The notes under the pieces: generated by a model
The model's input: the letters and a program-made list of their open reading frames with translations, nothing else
The model's database searches: none
What the model was told of the DNA's origin: nothing
Shown here: positions 44,273-52,871 of the stretch, piece by piece
Position numbering within the stretch: position 1 is the stretch's first letter
Layout of the letters: each line of letters opens with the position of its first letter
Position numbers and translations under genes: made by a program
Assembly (NCBI GenBank): GCA_003388555.1
Contig: QQVD01000050.1
Location: 124,001-188,000 of the forward strand
Length of the DNA stretch: 64,000 nucleotides
DNA from: Acidobacteriota bacterium
Lineage (GTDB): Bacteria > Acidobacteriota > Thermoanaerobaculia > Multivoradales > Multivoraceae
Reading direction: 5' to 3'

Positions 44273-47200
44273 ATGAGCGAAGAGTCGCAGGCGAGCGGCG
44301 AGGAGGCGGCGGGCGAAGTCGCCGCGGAGCCGCTCGAGATCTCGCCGCAGGCGCCGCCGCACCACGTGCGCGTCAACGCCATCGTGCGCTACTCCGTGGA
44401 GCGCCAGATCACGATGGCGATGGGCGTTCTCGGCCTGCTGGTGCTCGGCTGGCTGTCGCTGACCCGGTTGCCGCTCGAGTTCCTGCCGGCGTTCTCGTCG
44501 TCGAACATCTGGGTCAACGTGCCCTACCCGTCGGCCTCGCCGGGCGAGGTGGAGCGCGAGCTGGTGCGACCTCTCGAGGATGGCCTCGGCACGCTCAACG
44601 CCCTCGAGACGCTGACCTCGAGCGCCTCGGCGGACGGCGCCAACGTCAACCTCACCTTCGTCGACGGCACCGACATGGACCTCGCCGCGGTCGAGGTGCG
44701 CGACCGCCTCGACCGGGTGCGCGACCGCCTGCCCTCGGACGTCGAGCGCATCTACATCCGCCGCTTCCAGAGCAGCGACATCCCGGTGCTGCGCACCAGC
44801 GTCAGCTCCAACTGGAGCCGCGAGCGCCTCTACGACTTCATGGAGGACGTGGTGCAGCCGCGTCTCGAGCGGCTCGAGGGCGTCGCCCAGGTGCAGGTGC
44901 GCGGCGTGCAGCGGCGCGAGATCCAGATCAACCTGATACCGGCGCGGCTGCAGGCGTCGGGAATCGACGTGCGGCAGCTCTCCGCGGCGCTGCGCCAGGG
45001 CAACCTCAACGTCTCCGCCGGCTACCTCGAGGAGGGCGCCCGCCGGCTGCAGGTGCGCACCCTCGGCGAGCTCACCAACCTGCAGGAGATCCGCGAGCTG
45101 CCGATCCGCGGCGACGGCCTCACCCTCGCCGACGTCGCCGAGGTCGACTACACGTTTCCCGAGCGCGAGAGCTGGGACTACCTCAACGGCGAGGAGTCGA
45201 TCTCGATCTCGATCAACAAGACCAGCACCGCGAACCTGCTGCGGGTGGTGGAGCGCGCCAAGGGTGAGTACGAGCGTCTGCTGGCCAGCCCCGAGGGTCA
45301 GGGGCTCAGCCTGCGCCACTTCCACGACACCTCGGTCGACGTCTCCGAAGGCCTCTCCGAGCTCACCCGCTCCGGCGTTCTCGGCGGCGGCCTGGCGGTG
45401 CTCTTCACGCTGATCTTCCTGCGCAAGCTGCGCACCACGCTGCTGATCGCCATCGCGGTGCCGCTGTCGGTGGTGACCACCTTCGTCTTCATCTACCTGC
45501 TGCGCCAGGCCGACCTCACCGAGATGACCCTCAACGTGATGAGCCTGATGGGCCTGATGCTCGCGGTCGGCATGCTGCTGGACAACTCGATCGTGGTCAT
45601 CGAGTCGATCTTCCGTCACCACGACGAGCTCGGCGAGGACGCCAGGACGGCGAGCCTGCGCGGCGCCAGCGAAGTGGCGATGCCGATCATCTGCTCGACG
45701 GCCACCACGATGAGCGTCTTCCTGCCGGTGCTGTTCGTCGGCTCGGCGGGCCGCTTCGGCCGCTTCATGGGTGACATCGGGTTGACGGTCTGCATCGTGA
45801 TGGCCGCGTCGCTGCTGGTCTCGCTGACCGTCGTGCCGCTGGTCGCCTCGAAGCTGCTGCGCTCGGAGCCGCCGTCGAAGCCGGGCCTGCTCAGCCGCAT
45901 GGTCGACGCCTACGGCTGGACCATCGCGCTGACCCTGCGCCACCGTTTCGTGTTCACCGTCGGCGCCATCCTGGTGCTGGTCGGCTCGTGGAAGCTCTAC
46001 AGCGGCATCGAGCGCACCTTCTCACCGCCTTCCGAGGGGCGTCAGCTCAGCCTCTTCGTCGACACGCCGCGCAACTACTCCACCGAGCAGCGCGCCGAGG
46101 TCTTCGACCAGATCTACGCCCTGCTCGACGGCAACCGCGAGAAGTGGGAGATCGCCGACATCGCGCACGAGTACCGTCGCGGCGGCGGACGCTCGCGCAA
46201 CCGCCACGGCGGCAGCGGCAACCGCTTCGAGATCTACCTGGTGCCCGAGGAGGACGCACAGAAGCGCGCCTCCGACATCCAGGCCGAGATCCGCGACGCC
46301 CTGCCGACCCTGGCCGGCGTCATCTTCAAGACCGCCGCCGCCCAGCACGGCCCGCCCGGCGCCGGCTCGAGCCAGGTCGACGTCGAGCTGGTCGGTGACG
46401 ACCTGCAGGTGCTCGAGCTGCTGGCGCCGCGCATCACCGGGACCCTCTCCCAGGTGCCCTTCCTCAAGGACGTCGACACCTCGCTGGAGAGCGGTGCCGA
46501 GGAGCTGCGGCTGCAGGTCGACGCCGAGCGCAGCGTGCAGGCCGGCCTGTCGACCCAGGCGGTGGCCCAGACCGTCTCCAGCGCCCTGTCGTCGCGCGCG
46601 GTGACCAAGTACAAGAGCGACCAGCGCGAGATCGACGTGGTGATGCAGTACCGCGAGGAGGACCGCGAGACCCTCGACCAGCTCGAGAGCCTGCCGGTCT
46701 TCGGCGACACGCCGCTGCAGCTCGGTGCCCTGGTGCAGGCCGAGCGCGCCGCCGGGGCGCGCACCATCGAGCGCGAGAACCGGCGCTCGAAGATCGAGAT
46801 CTCGGCGACGACGGTCGGCGACATGCCTTCGTTCGCCGCCATGGGCATGGTGCGCCGCACCCTCGGCGGCTACCAGCTGCCGGAGGGCTACGAGTGGCGC
46901 TTCGCACGCTCCTGGCGCGACGCCGAGGAAGACGCCGACAGCACCATGATCGCCTTCCTGTTCGCGGTCATCCTCGTCTACATGATCATGGCGGCGCTGT
47001 TCGAGAGCTTCCTGCAGCCGTTCACCATCCTGCTCTCGATCCCGTTCGCCTTCACCGGCGTCGGGCTGATCATGAAGCTCGCCGGCCAGCCACGCTCGTC
47101 GACCGCCGACATGGGGCTGATCATCCTCGCCGGCATCGTGGTGAACAACGCCATCGTGCTGGTCGACCACATCAACACCTTGCGCGCCGACGGCATGAGC

Positions 47201-47545
47201 CGCGACAACGCCGTGATCCTCGGCGGCCGCCACCGGCTGCGGCCGATCCTGATGACCGCGATCACCACCATCCTGGGACTCTTCCCGATGGTGGCGCCGT
47301 TCTTCCTGCCGCAGGTCTTCGGCCAGCCCGAGGGCCGCGCTGCCTTCTGGGCGCCGGTCGGGCTGGTGATCCTCGGCGGCCTGACCACATCCACCTTCCT
47401 CACCCTGCTGGTGACGCCGACCCTCTACACGCTGGTCGACGATTTCAAGCTCTTCTTCGAGCGCGTCGTGCGCTCGGCGCGATCGGTGGGCCCGCGCCGC
47501 GCCGCACGCGACGGCGAGGCCGCGGCGGCCGAGCCGGCGGTCTGA
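44273..47545 (+). CDS. RND efflux pump subunit, HAE1/AcrB-like (first copy)
   Basis: The 1090-residue inner membrane pump has 12 transmembrane helices in the RND order: one at about 44-62, the 6-helix cluster at about 370-560, and the later cluster at about 890-1060. The two large periplasmic domains fill the gaps. The proton-relay site of helix 4 reads LLDNSIVVIE (Asp437-Asn438), where AcrB has Asp-Asp; this Asp-Asn form is common in one HAE1 subgroup. A Glu/Ala-rich cytoplasmic N-terminal extension (about 1-35) is unusual. The substrate cannot be read. It lies 78 bp after the Spy-like gene and before the adaptor. Confidence 0.92.
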   Translation: MSEESQASGEEAAGEVAAEPLEISPQAPPHHVRVNAIVRYSVERQITMAMGVLGLLVLGWLSLTRLPLEFLPAFSSSNIWVNVPYPSASPGEVERELVRPLEDGLGTLNALETLTSSASADGANVNLTFVDGTDMDLAAVEVRDRLDRVRDRLPSDVERIYIRRFQSSDIPVLRTSVSSNWSRERLYDFMEDVVQPRLERLEGVAQVQVRGVQRREIQINLIPARLQASGIDVRQLSAALRQGNLNVSAGYLEEGARRLQVRTLGELTNLQEIRELPIRGDGLTLADVAEVDYTFPERESWDYLNGEESISISINKTSTANLLRVVERAKGEYERLLASPEGQGLSLRHFHDTSVDVSEGLSELTRSGVLGGGLAVLFTLIFLRKLRTTLLIAIAVPLSVVTTFVFIYLLRQADLTEMTLNVMSLMGLMLAVGMLLDNSIVVIESIFRHHDELGEDARTASLRGASEVAMPIICSTATTMSVFLPVLFVGSAGRFGRFMGDIGLTVCIVMAASLLVSLTVVPLVASKLLRSEPPSKPGLLSRMVDAYGWTIALTLRHRFVFTVGAILVLVGSWKLYSGIERTFSPPSEGRQLSLFVDTPRNYSTEQRAEVFDQIYALLDGNREKWEIADIAHEYRRGGGRSRNRHGGSGNRFEIYLVPEEDAQKRASDIQAEIRDALPTLAGVIFKTAAAQHGPPGAGSSQVDVELVGDDLQVLELLAPRITGTLSQVPFLKDVDTSLESGAEELRLQVDAERSVQAGLSTQAVAQTVSSALSSRAVTKYKSDQREIDVVMQYREEDRETLDQLESLPVFGDTPLQLGALVQAERAAGARTIERENRRSKIEISATTVGDMPSFAAMGMVRRTLGGYQLPEGYEWRFARSWRDAEEDADSTMIAFLFAVILVYMIMAALFESFLQPFTILLSIPFAFTGVGLIMKLAGQPRSSTADMGLIILAGIVVNNAIVLVDHINTLRADGMSRDNAVILGGRHRLRPILMTAITTILGLFPMVAPFFLPQVFGQPEGRAAFWAPVGLVILGGLTTSTFLTLLVTPTLYTLVDDFKLFFERVVRSARSVGPRRAARDGEAAAAEPAV

Positions 47546-47691
47546 GACGTCACCCGCACAAGCCTGACGAAGACCTGACAACTCGCGGCGCCGCGCCGCG
47601 TCTGCACTGCTACGGTCGCCGCCGGCCGCCTCCGCCGGCCCCGGCGGCCCGCCCGCGGCGCCGCGACCTCACCCTCAGAGAGATCCCTGCC

Positions 47692-49245
47692 GTGACCCAG
47701 ATCACCGTGAGCTCCCGACTCCGCCCCGTTGTCTCCGATGCCTGGCGCCTCGCCGCCCTGCCGCGACGTGTGGCTCTCCTGCTCTCCCTGATCGCCGTGC
47801 TGGCACTGCCGCTGGCCTGTGGCGGCGGCGCCGGCGGCGATCAGAACGGTGCCGGCGGCGCCCAGGGGCCCGGGGGTGGCGGCGGTCGCGGCCCGGGCGG
47901 TCCGGGTGGCGCCGGTGGCTTCGGCGGCTTCGGCGACATGGGCGGCGGCGGAGGCACCATCCCGGTCGAGGTCGTGGTCGCCGAGCGTCGCGGCATCGGC
48001 GACTACCTCGAGACCAACGGCCTGCTCGAGGCCGAGCGCGAGGTCGACATCGTGGCGCGCACCGGCGGTCCGATCGTCGAGCTGGCGGCGGAGGAGGGGC
48101 AGTTCGTGCGCGAGGGCCAGGTGCTGGCGCGCATCGATCCCAAGGAGCTGATGGCCCGGGTCGAGGTCTCGCGGGTGGCGGTGGAGGAGGCGCGGGTCAA
48201 CTTCGAGCGCGCCCGCAGGTCGCTCGAGGAGGAGCTGATCTCCAAAGAGACCTACGACCAGACCAAGGCACGCTACGACTCGGCCCAGGCGCAGCTGCGC
48301 CAGGACGAGATCCAGCTCGCCTACACCGAGATCCAGGCGCCGTTCTCCGGCCTGATCATCGAGCGGGCGATCAAGTTCGCCGAGTTCGTCTCGAGCGGCT
48401 CGGTGCTCTTCCGGCTCTCCGACTTCGATCCCCTGCTGTGCACCATCCAGATCCCCGAGAAGGACCTCACCCGGCTGGAGATCGGCCAGGAGGCCAAGCT
48501 CAGGGTCGAGGCGTTCCCGGGTCAGGACTTCACCGCCCGGGTGCTGCGCATCAACCCGGTGATCGACGCCACCAGCGGCACGGTGCGGGTGACCCTGTCG
48601 GTCGACGGACGCGGCCGTCTGCGCCCCGGCATGTTCGCCAGCGTCTTCCTCGAGATCGAGCGCCACGAGGACGCGCTGGTGATCCCGCGCCGGGCGCTGG
48701 TGCTCGAGAGCCTCGGCGACGCCGTCTACACGGTCGGAGAAGGCGACACGGTGACCCGGCGCAACGTGCGGCTCGGCTTCACCGAGGACACCCTGGTCGA
48801 GGTGCTCTCCGGGCTCGAGCCGGGCGACCGCGTGGTGGTGGTCGGCCAGGACGCGCTGACCAACGGGGTGCAGGTCGAGGTGCTGCGTGAGCGCACCCTG
48901 GACGGCGAGGCGGCGTCGGGCGGCACCTCGGCAGCCACGCCCGCGGCTGCCGGTCCCCGAGGGGAGTCGGCCGCGGACGGCGCCGCGAGTGGCGCAGGGG
49001 CGAGCGGCGAGACCGCCCCGACGGCCGAGCCGGGACGCCCCGGCGGCGGCTTCCCGCCCGGCTTCGCGCCCGACCTGAACGACCCTCAGGTGGTCGAGCG
49101 GATCAGGGAGCGCATGCGTGCGCGCGGCCTGAGCGACGAGCAGATCGAGCAGCGGCTCGAGCAGATGCGCAGCGGCAACTTCCCGGGCCCCGGGGCCCGT
49201 CAGGGCGGGCCGCCGGCGAGCCCGCCGGGCAGCTCTCCGCGATGA
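47692..49245 (+). CDS. RND periplasmic adaptor (membrane fusion lipoprotein)
   Basis: The 517-residue protein has a lipobox (LALPLAC, Cys43), so it should be a lipoprotein. A long Gly-rich linker follows (about 44-88), then the adaptor core with lipoyl/barrel-sandwich halves (VEVVVAERR; EEGQFVREGQVLARID and YTEIQAPFSGLI). An alpha-hairpin (ARVEVSRVAVEEARVNFERA), a beta-barrel and a membrane-proximal domain complete it. The C-terminal tail is Ala/Gly/Pro-rich. It bridges the RND pump to an outer membrane channel; no TolC-like gene is in the cluster. The GTG at 47692 follows CAGAGAGATCC; the ORF start at 46894 lies inside the pump gene. Confidence 0.9.
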   Translation: MTQITVSSRLRPVVSDAWRLAALPRRVALLLSLIAVLALPLACGGGAGGDQNGAGGAQGPGGGGGRGPGGPGGAGGFGGFGDMGGGGGTIPVEVVVAERRGIGDYLETNGLLEAEREVDIVARTGGPIVELAAEEGQFVREGQVLARIDPKELMARVEVSRVAVEEARVNFERARRSLEEELISKETYDQTKARYDSAQAQLRQDEIQLAYTEIQAPFSGLIIERAIKFAEFVSSGSVLFRLSDFDPLLCTIQIPEKDLTRLEIGQEAKLRVEAFPGQDFTARVLRINPVIDATSGTVRVTLSVDGRGRLRPGMFASVFLEIERHEDALVIPRRALVLESLGDAVYTVGEGDTVTRRNVRLGFTEDTLVEVLSGLEPGDRVVVVGQDALTNGVQVEVLRERTLDGEAASGGTSAATPAAAGPRGESAADGAASGAGASGETAPTAEPGRPGGGFPPGFAPDLNDPQVVERIRERMRARGLSDEQIEQRLEQMRSGNFPGPGARQGGPPASPPGSSPR

Positions 49246-49285
49246 GCTCCGCAGCGGCGGCGCGCCGCGCCGTGGAGGCCACGAC

Positions 49286-52200
49286 TTGAGCCTGGTCGGT
49301 TTCTCGATCCGCCGGCCGGTGACGGTGTTCATCTTCGCCGTCGCCGCGGCGCTGTTCGGCGTGGTGGCGTTCCGTCAGCTGGCGGTCGACCTGCTGCCCG
49401 ACATCACCTACCCCTCGCTCACCGTCCGCACCGACTACCCCGGCACCGCGCCGACCGAGGTCGAGAGCCTGGTGAGCCGACCGGTCGAGAACGCGGTCGG
49501 GGTGGTCAACAACGTGGTGCGGGTGACCTCGAGCTCGCGCCCCGACGTCAGCGAGGTGACCCTCGAGTTCGCCTGGGGCACCAACATGGACTTCGCCTCG
49601 CTCGACGTGCGCGAGCGGCTCGACGTCGTGCGCCTGCCTCTCGACGCCGAGCAGCCGGTGCTGCTGCGCTTCGATCCGTCGCTCGATCCGATCCTGCGCA
49701 TCGGGCTCACCGCCTCGGGCGATGAGGTCGACCTCACCCGCCTGCGCCTGATCGGCGAGGAGGAGGTCAAGCGCGTGCTCGAGCGCGTCGAGGGCGTGGC
49801 CGCGGTGATCGTCTCCGGCGGCCTAGAGGAGGAGATCCAGGTCGAGCTCGACGAGCGGCGGATCACCGCTCTGGGGTTGACCACGGCCAGGGTGCTGCAG
49901 AGGCTGGCGCAGGAGAACATCAACCTCACCGGTGGCCGGCTGCGCGACGGGCAGACCGAGTTCCTGGTGCGCACGGTGAACGAGTTCGTGCGGCCAGAGG
50001 ACGTGCGCGACGTCGTCGTCGACCGCCAGGGCGGCGCCACCGTGCGCCTCGCCGACGTCGCCCGGGTCTACATGGGCGCCAAGGAGCGCGAGGTGATCAC
50101 CCGCATCGACGGCCGCGAGAGCGTCGAGGTGGCGATCTACAAGGAGGGCGGCACCAACACGGTGCAGGTGGCCGACCGCGTGCTCGAGGCCGTCAACTCG
50201 CTCGACGAGCGCCTCGAGCGGCTCGGCGGTGGCCTCGAGCTGACCGTGGTCACCAACCAGGCGCGCTACATCGAGGAGTCGGTGCGGGCGGTGATCGACA
50301 CCGCGGCGATGGGCGGCCTGCTCGCCATCCTGGTGCTCTACGTCTTTCTGCGCAGCCTCAAGAACACCCTGATCATCGGCATCTCGATCCCGGTCTCGGT
50401 GATGGCGACCTTCTTCCTGATGTACGTCTCGGGGGTGTCGCTGAACATCATGTCGCTCGGCGGCCTCACCCTCGGCATCGGGCTGCTGGTCGACAACTCG
50501 ATCGTCGTGCTCGAGGCGATCCAGCGCCGCCGCGACCAGGGTCTCGGCATCGAGGACGCGGCGCGCGAAGGCGCCTCCGAGGTCTCCACCGCGGTCGTCG
50601 CGTCGACCCTCACCACGATCTGCGTCTTCGCCCCGATCGTCTTCGTCGAAGGGGTCGCCGGCCAGATGTTCGGCGACCAGGCGCTCACCGTCACCTTCTC
50701 GCTGGTGGTCTCGCTGGCGGTCGCGCTGACCGTGATCCCGATGCTCGCCTCGCGCCCCGGCCTGGGCTCCGGGGCGGAGCGGCCGCGCGCCTCCGAGCTC
50801 GGCCAGGGCAATCCCCTCACCCGCGGCTTCGCCCGCGGCAGCTTCGCCGTCTTCTCGGGCCTCGCGCGGCTGATCGGAGCACTGGTGCGCGGCGCCGCGC
50901 GGTTCGGACAGGTCGTGCTCGATCCGCCGTTGCGCCTTTTCGACCGCGGTCTGGAGCGTCTGCGCCAGGGCTACGGCAGCTCGCTGGAGACGCTGCTGGC
51001 GCGGCCGCTGCAGGTGCTGGTCACCGTCGCGGTGCTGCTTGCCGCCAGCCTGCTGATGGCGCGTTCGCTGGGCACCGAGCTGGTGCCCGAGCTGGTGCAG
51101 GGCGAGTTCTTCGTCGACGCCGAGCTCGAGCCGGGCACCCGTCTCGAGATCACCGATCGCCGGCTGCGCGCGGTGGAGGCGGTCGCCGCCGAGCTGCCGC
51201 GGGTCGAGACCGTGTACGCGGTCGCCGGCACCTCGAACGAGCAGGGCGGCAGCGCCGGCGAGACGCGCGAGAACATCGGCCAGATCACCCTGCTGCTCGA
51301 GACGCCGTCGACCCGCGAGGGTGAGGACGAGCTGATCCGGCGCATCGGCGCCTACATCGAGGAGCAGAACGAGTCGTACTCGGTTGCCGGGGTCGACCCC
51401 GAAGTGGCCGCCGGCATCGACGCCGGTGTCGATCCCGGTCTTCAGGCGACCGGTCTCGCGGCGCGCAACCAACGCCTCGAGCACCGCTTCGGCCGGCCGT
51501 CGTACTTCAGCTTCCGCACCCCGATCGAGGTCGAGATCCGCGGCTACAACCTCGAGCTGCTGGAGCGCCTCGCCGATCAGGTGATCGCCGAGCTGTCGCA
51601 GGTGGAGGGTCTCAGCGACCTGCGTTCGTCGACCGAGGGCGGCAATCCCGAGATCCAGATCCGCTTCGACCGCGACCGCCTCGCCCGCCTCGGTCTGACC
51701 GTCGGACAGCTCGGCGAGGTGTTGCGCACCAAGATCCAGGGCGACATCGCGACCGACGTGATCCGCGACGACCGCAACATCGAGATCCGCCTGCGCACCG
51801 AGGAGCAGTACCGCGACAGCGTGCGCGACCTCGCCAACCTCAACGTCGCCCAGGAGGGTCGCACCCCGATCCCGCTGTCGGCGGTGGCGGCGATCACCGA
51901 GTCGGTGGGGCCGGCGGAGATCCGGCGCGCCGACGGCAGCCGGGTGGCGCGGATCACCGCCAACCTGCTCGGGCGCGACCTCGGCGCGGTGAGCGACGAG
52001 CTCGAGGCGCGGCTGCAGGCGATCGAGTTCCCCAGCGGCTTCGACTGGAGCCTGCGTGGTCAGCGCCAGGAGATGGAGACCTCGTACCGCAGCCTGCGCA
52101 CCGCCATCCTGCTCGCCATCTTCATGGTCTACCTGGTGATGGCGTCGCAGTTCGAGTCGCTGCTGCACCCCTTCGTCATCCTCTTCTCGGTGCCGTTCTC

Positions 52201-52579
52201 GGTGATCGGCGCCCTCCTGGCGCTGCGCATCACGGGGACGCCTGTGAGCATCGTGGTGCTGATCGGCGCCATCCTGCTCGCCGGCATCGTGGTCAACAAC
52301 GCGATCATCCTGGTCGACACCGCCAACCGTCTGCGCCGCGACGAGGCGATGCCGAAGCTCGAGGCACTGCGCGAGGCCGGACTGATCCGGCTGCGCCCGA
52401 TCCTGATGACCACCGCCACCACCGTGCTGGGCCTGCTGCCGATGGCGATCGGCTTCGGCGAGGGCAGCGAGCTGCGCACGCCGCTGGCGCTGACTGTGGT
52501 CGGCGGACTGCTGACCTCGACGCTGCTCACCCTGCTGGTGGTGCCGGTCGTCTACCGCACCCTCGATCGCTCTCCCTGA
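49286..52579 (+). CDS. RND efflux pump subunit, HAE1/AcrB-like (second copy)
   Basis: The 1097-residue pump has the same 12-helix RND layout as the first copy. Its helix 4 motif is LLVDNSIVVLE (Asp403-Asn404). The first periplasmic domain opens with VDLLPDITYPSLTVRTDYPGT, typical of the family. A non-conserved linker with many Arg/Gly and a short Ala/Arg helix sits in the middle (about 490-560). It starts at TTG after TGGAGG, 40 bp behind the adaptor. Two pump genes around one adaptor may form a heteromultimeric pump as MdtB/MdtC do, or two alternative pumps; that is inference. Confidence 0.92.
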   Translation: MSLVGFSIRRPVTVFIFAVAAALFGVVAFRQLAVDLLPDITYPSLTVRTDYPGTAPTEVESLVSRPVENAVGVVNNVVRVTSSSRPDVSEVTLEFAWGTNMDFASLDVRERLDVVRLPLDAEQPVLLRFDPSLDPILRIGLTASGDEVDLTRLRLIGEEEVKRVLERVEGVAAVIVSGGLEEEIQVELDERRITALGLTTARVLQRLAQENINLTGGRLRDGQTEFLVRTVNEFVRPEDVRDVVVDRQGGATVRLADVARVYMGAKEREVITRIDGRESVEVAIYKEGGTNTVQVADRVLEAVNSLDERLERLGGGLELTVVTNQARYIEESVRAVIDTAAMGGLLAILVLYVFLRSLKNTLIIGISIPVSVMATFFLMYVSGVSLNIMSLGGLTLGIGLLVDNSIVVLEAIQRRRDQGLGIEDAAREGASEVSTAVVASTLTTICVFAPIVFVEGVAGQMFGDQALTVTFSLVVSLAVALTVIPMLASRPGLGSGAERPRASELGQGNPLTRGFARGSFAVFSGLARLIGALVRGAARFGQVVLDPPLRLFDRGLERLRQGYGSSLETLLARPLQVLVTVAVLLAASLLMARSLGTELVPELVQGEFFVDAELEPGTRLEITDRRLRAVEAVAAELPRVETVYAVAGTSNEQGGSAGETRENIGQITLLLETPSTREGEDELIRRIGAYIEEQNESYSVAGVDPEVAAGIDAGVDPGLQATGLAARNQRLEHRFGRPSYFSFRTPIEVEIRGYNLELLERLADQVIAELSQVEGLSDLRSSTEGGNPEIQIRFDRDRLARLGLTVGQLGEVLRTKIQGDIATDVIRDDRNIEIRLRTEEQYRDSVRDLANLNVAQEGRTPIPLSAVAAITESVGPAEIRRADGSRVARITANLLGRDLGAVSDELEARLQAIEFPSGFDWSLRGQRQEMETSYRSLRTAILLAIFMVYLVMASQFESLLHPFVILFSVPFSVIGALLALRITGTPVSIVVLIGAILLAGIVVNNAIILVDTANRLRRDEAMPKLEALREAGLIRLRPILMTTATTVLGLLPMAIGFGEGSELRTPLALTVVGGLLTSTLLTLLVVPVVYRTLDRSP

Positions 52580-52697
52580 GCCTTGGGCGGCCTCCCCGTC
52601 GCTCGCCGGCGGGCTGGGCGGGCCGGCAAGCCACTCAGGGGCATCCGTGCCTGGCAGTGGCAGAGTCCGCCGCACGGTGCGTTTCAGGGCCCGATTC

Positions 52698-52726
52698 TTG
52701 CCTCCGGCGGGCCGCCGAGGTAGCCT
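52698..52726 (+). promoter_or_regulatory. Putative promoter for the coiled-coil gene
   Basis: TTGCCT (52698-52703) and TAGCCT (52721-52726) are 17 bp apart. The hexamer TTGCCT and spacing match the site at 11133. The downstream gene starts at 52872, leaving a leader of about 140 bases. Confidence 0.4.
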
Positions 52727-52871
52727 GCCGGGGGCGTTCGACGCATTCCCATAGCTCTCTGTCCGGAGGCCGGGGGACGGTGAGCAGACGCCGCGCGACG
52801 GGGCTCCGGCCCCGCTCGGTACAGCGTCGTCTTCGCCCCCGACCGGCCTTCCGAAGGGTCGTCCGACAACC

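Noticed and set aside
42830-45943. 1037-codon open frame on the minus strand
   Set aside because: Antisense to the sigma, anti-sigma and pump genes, which carry clear motifs and overlaps.
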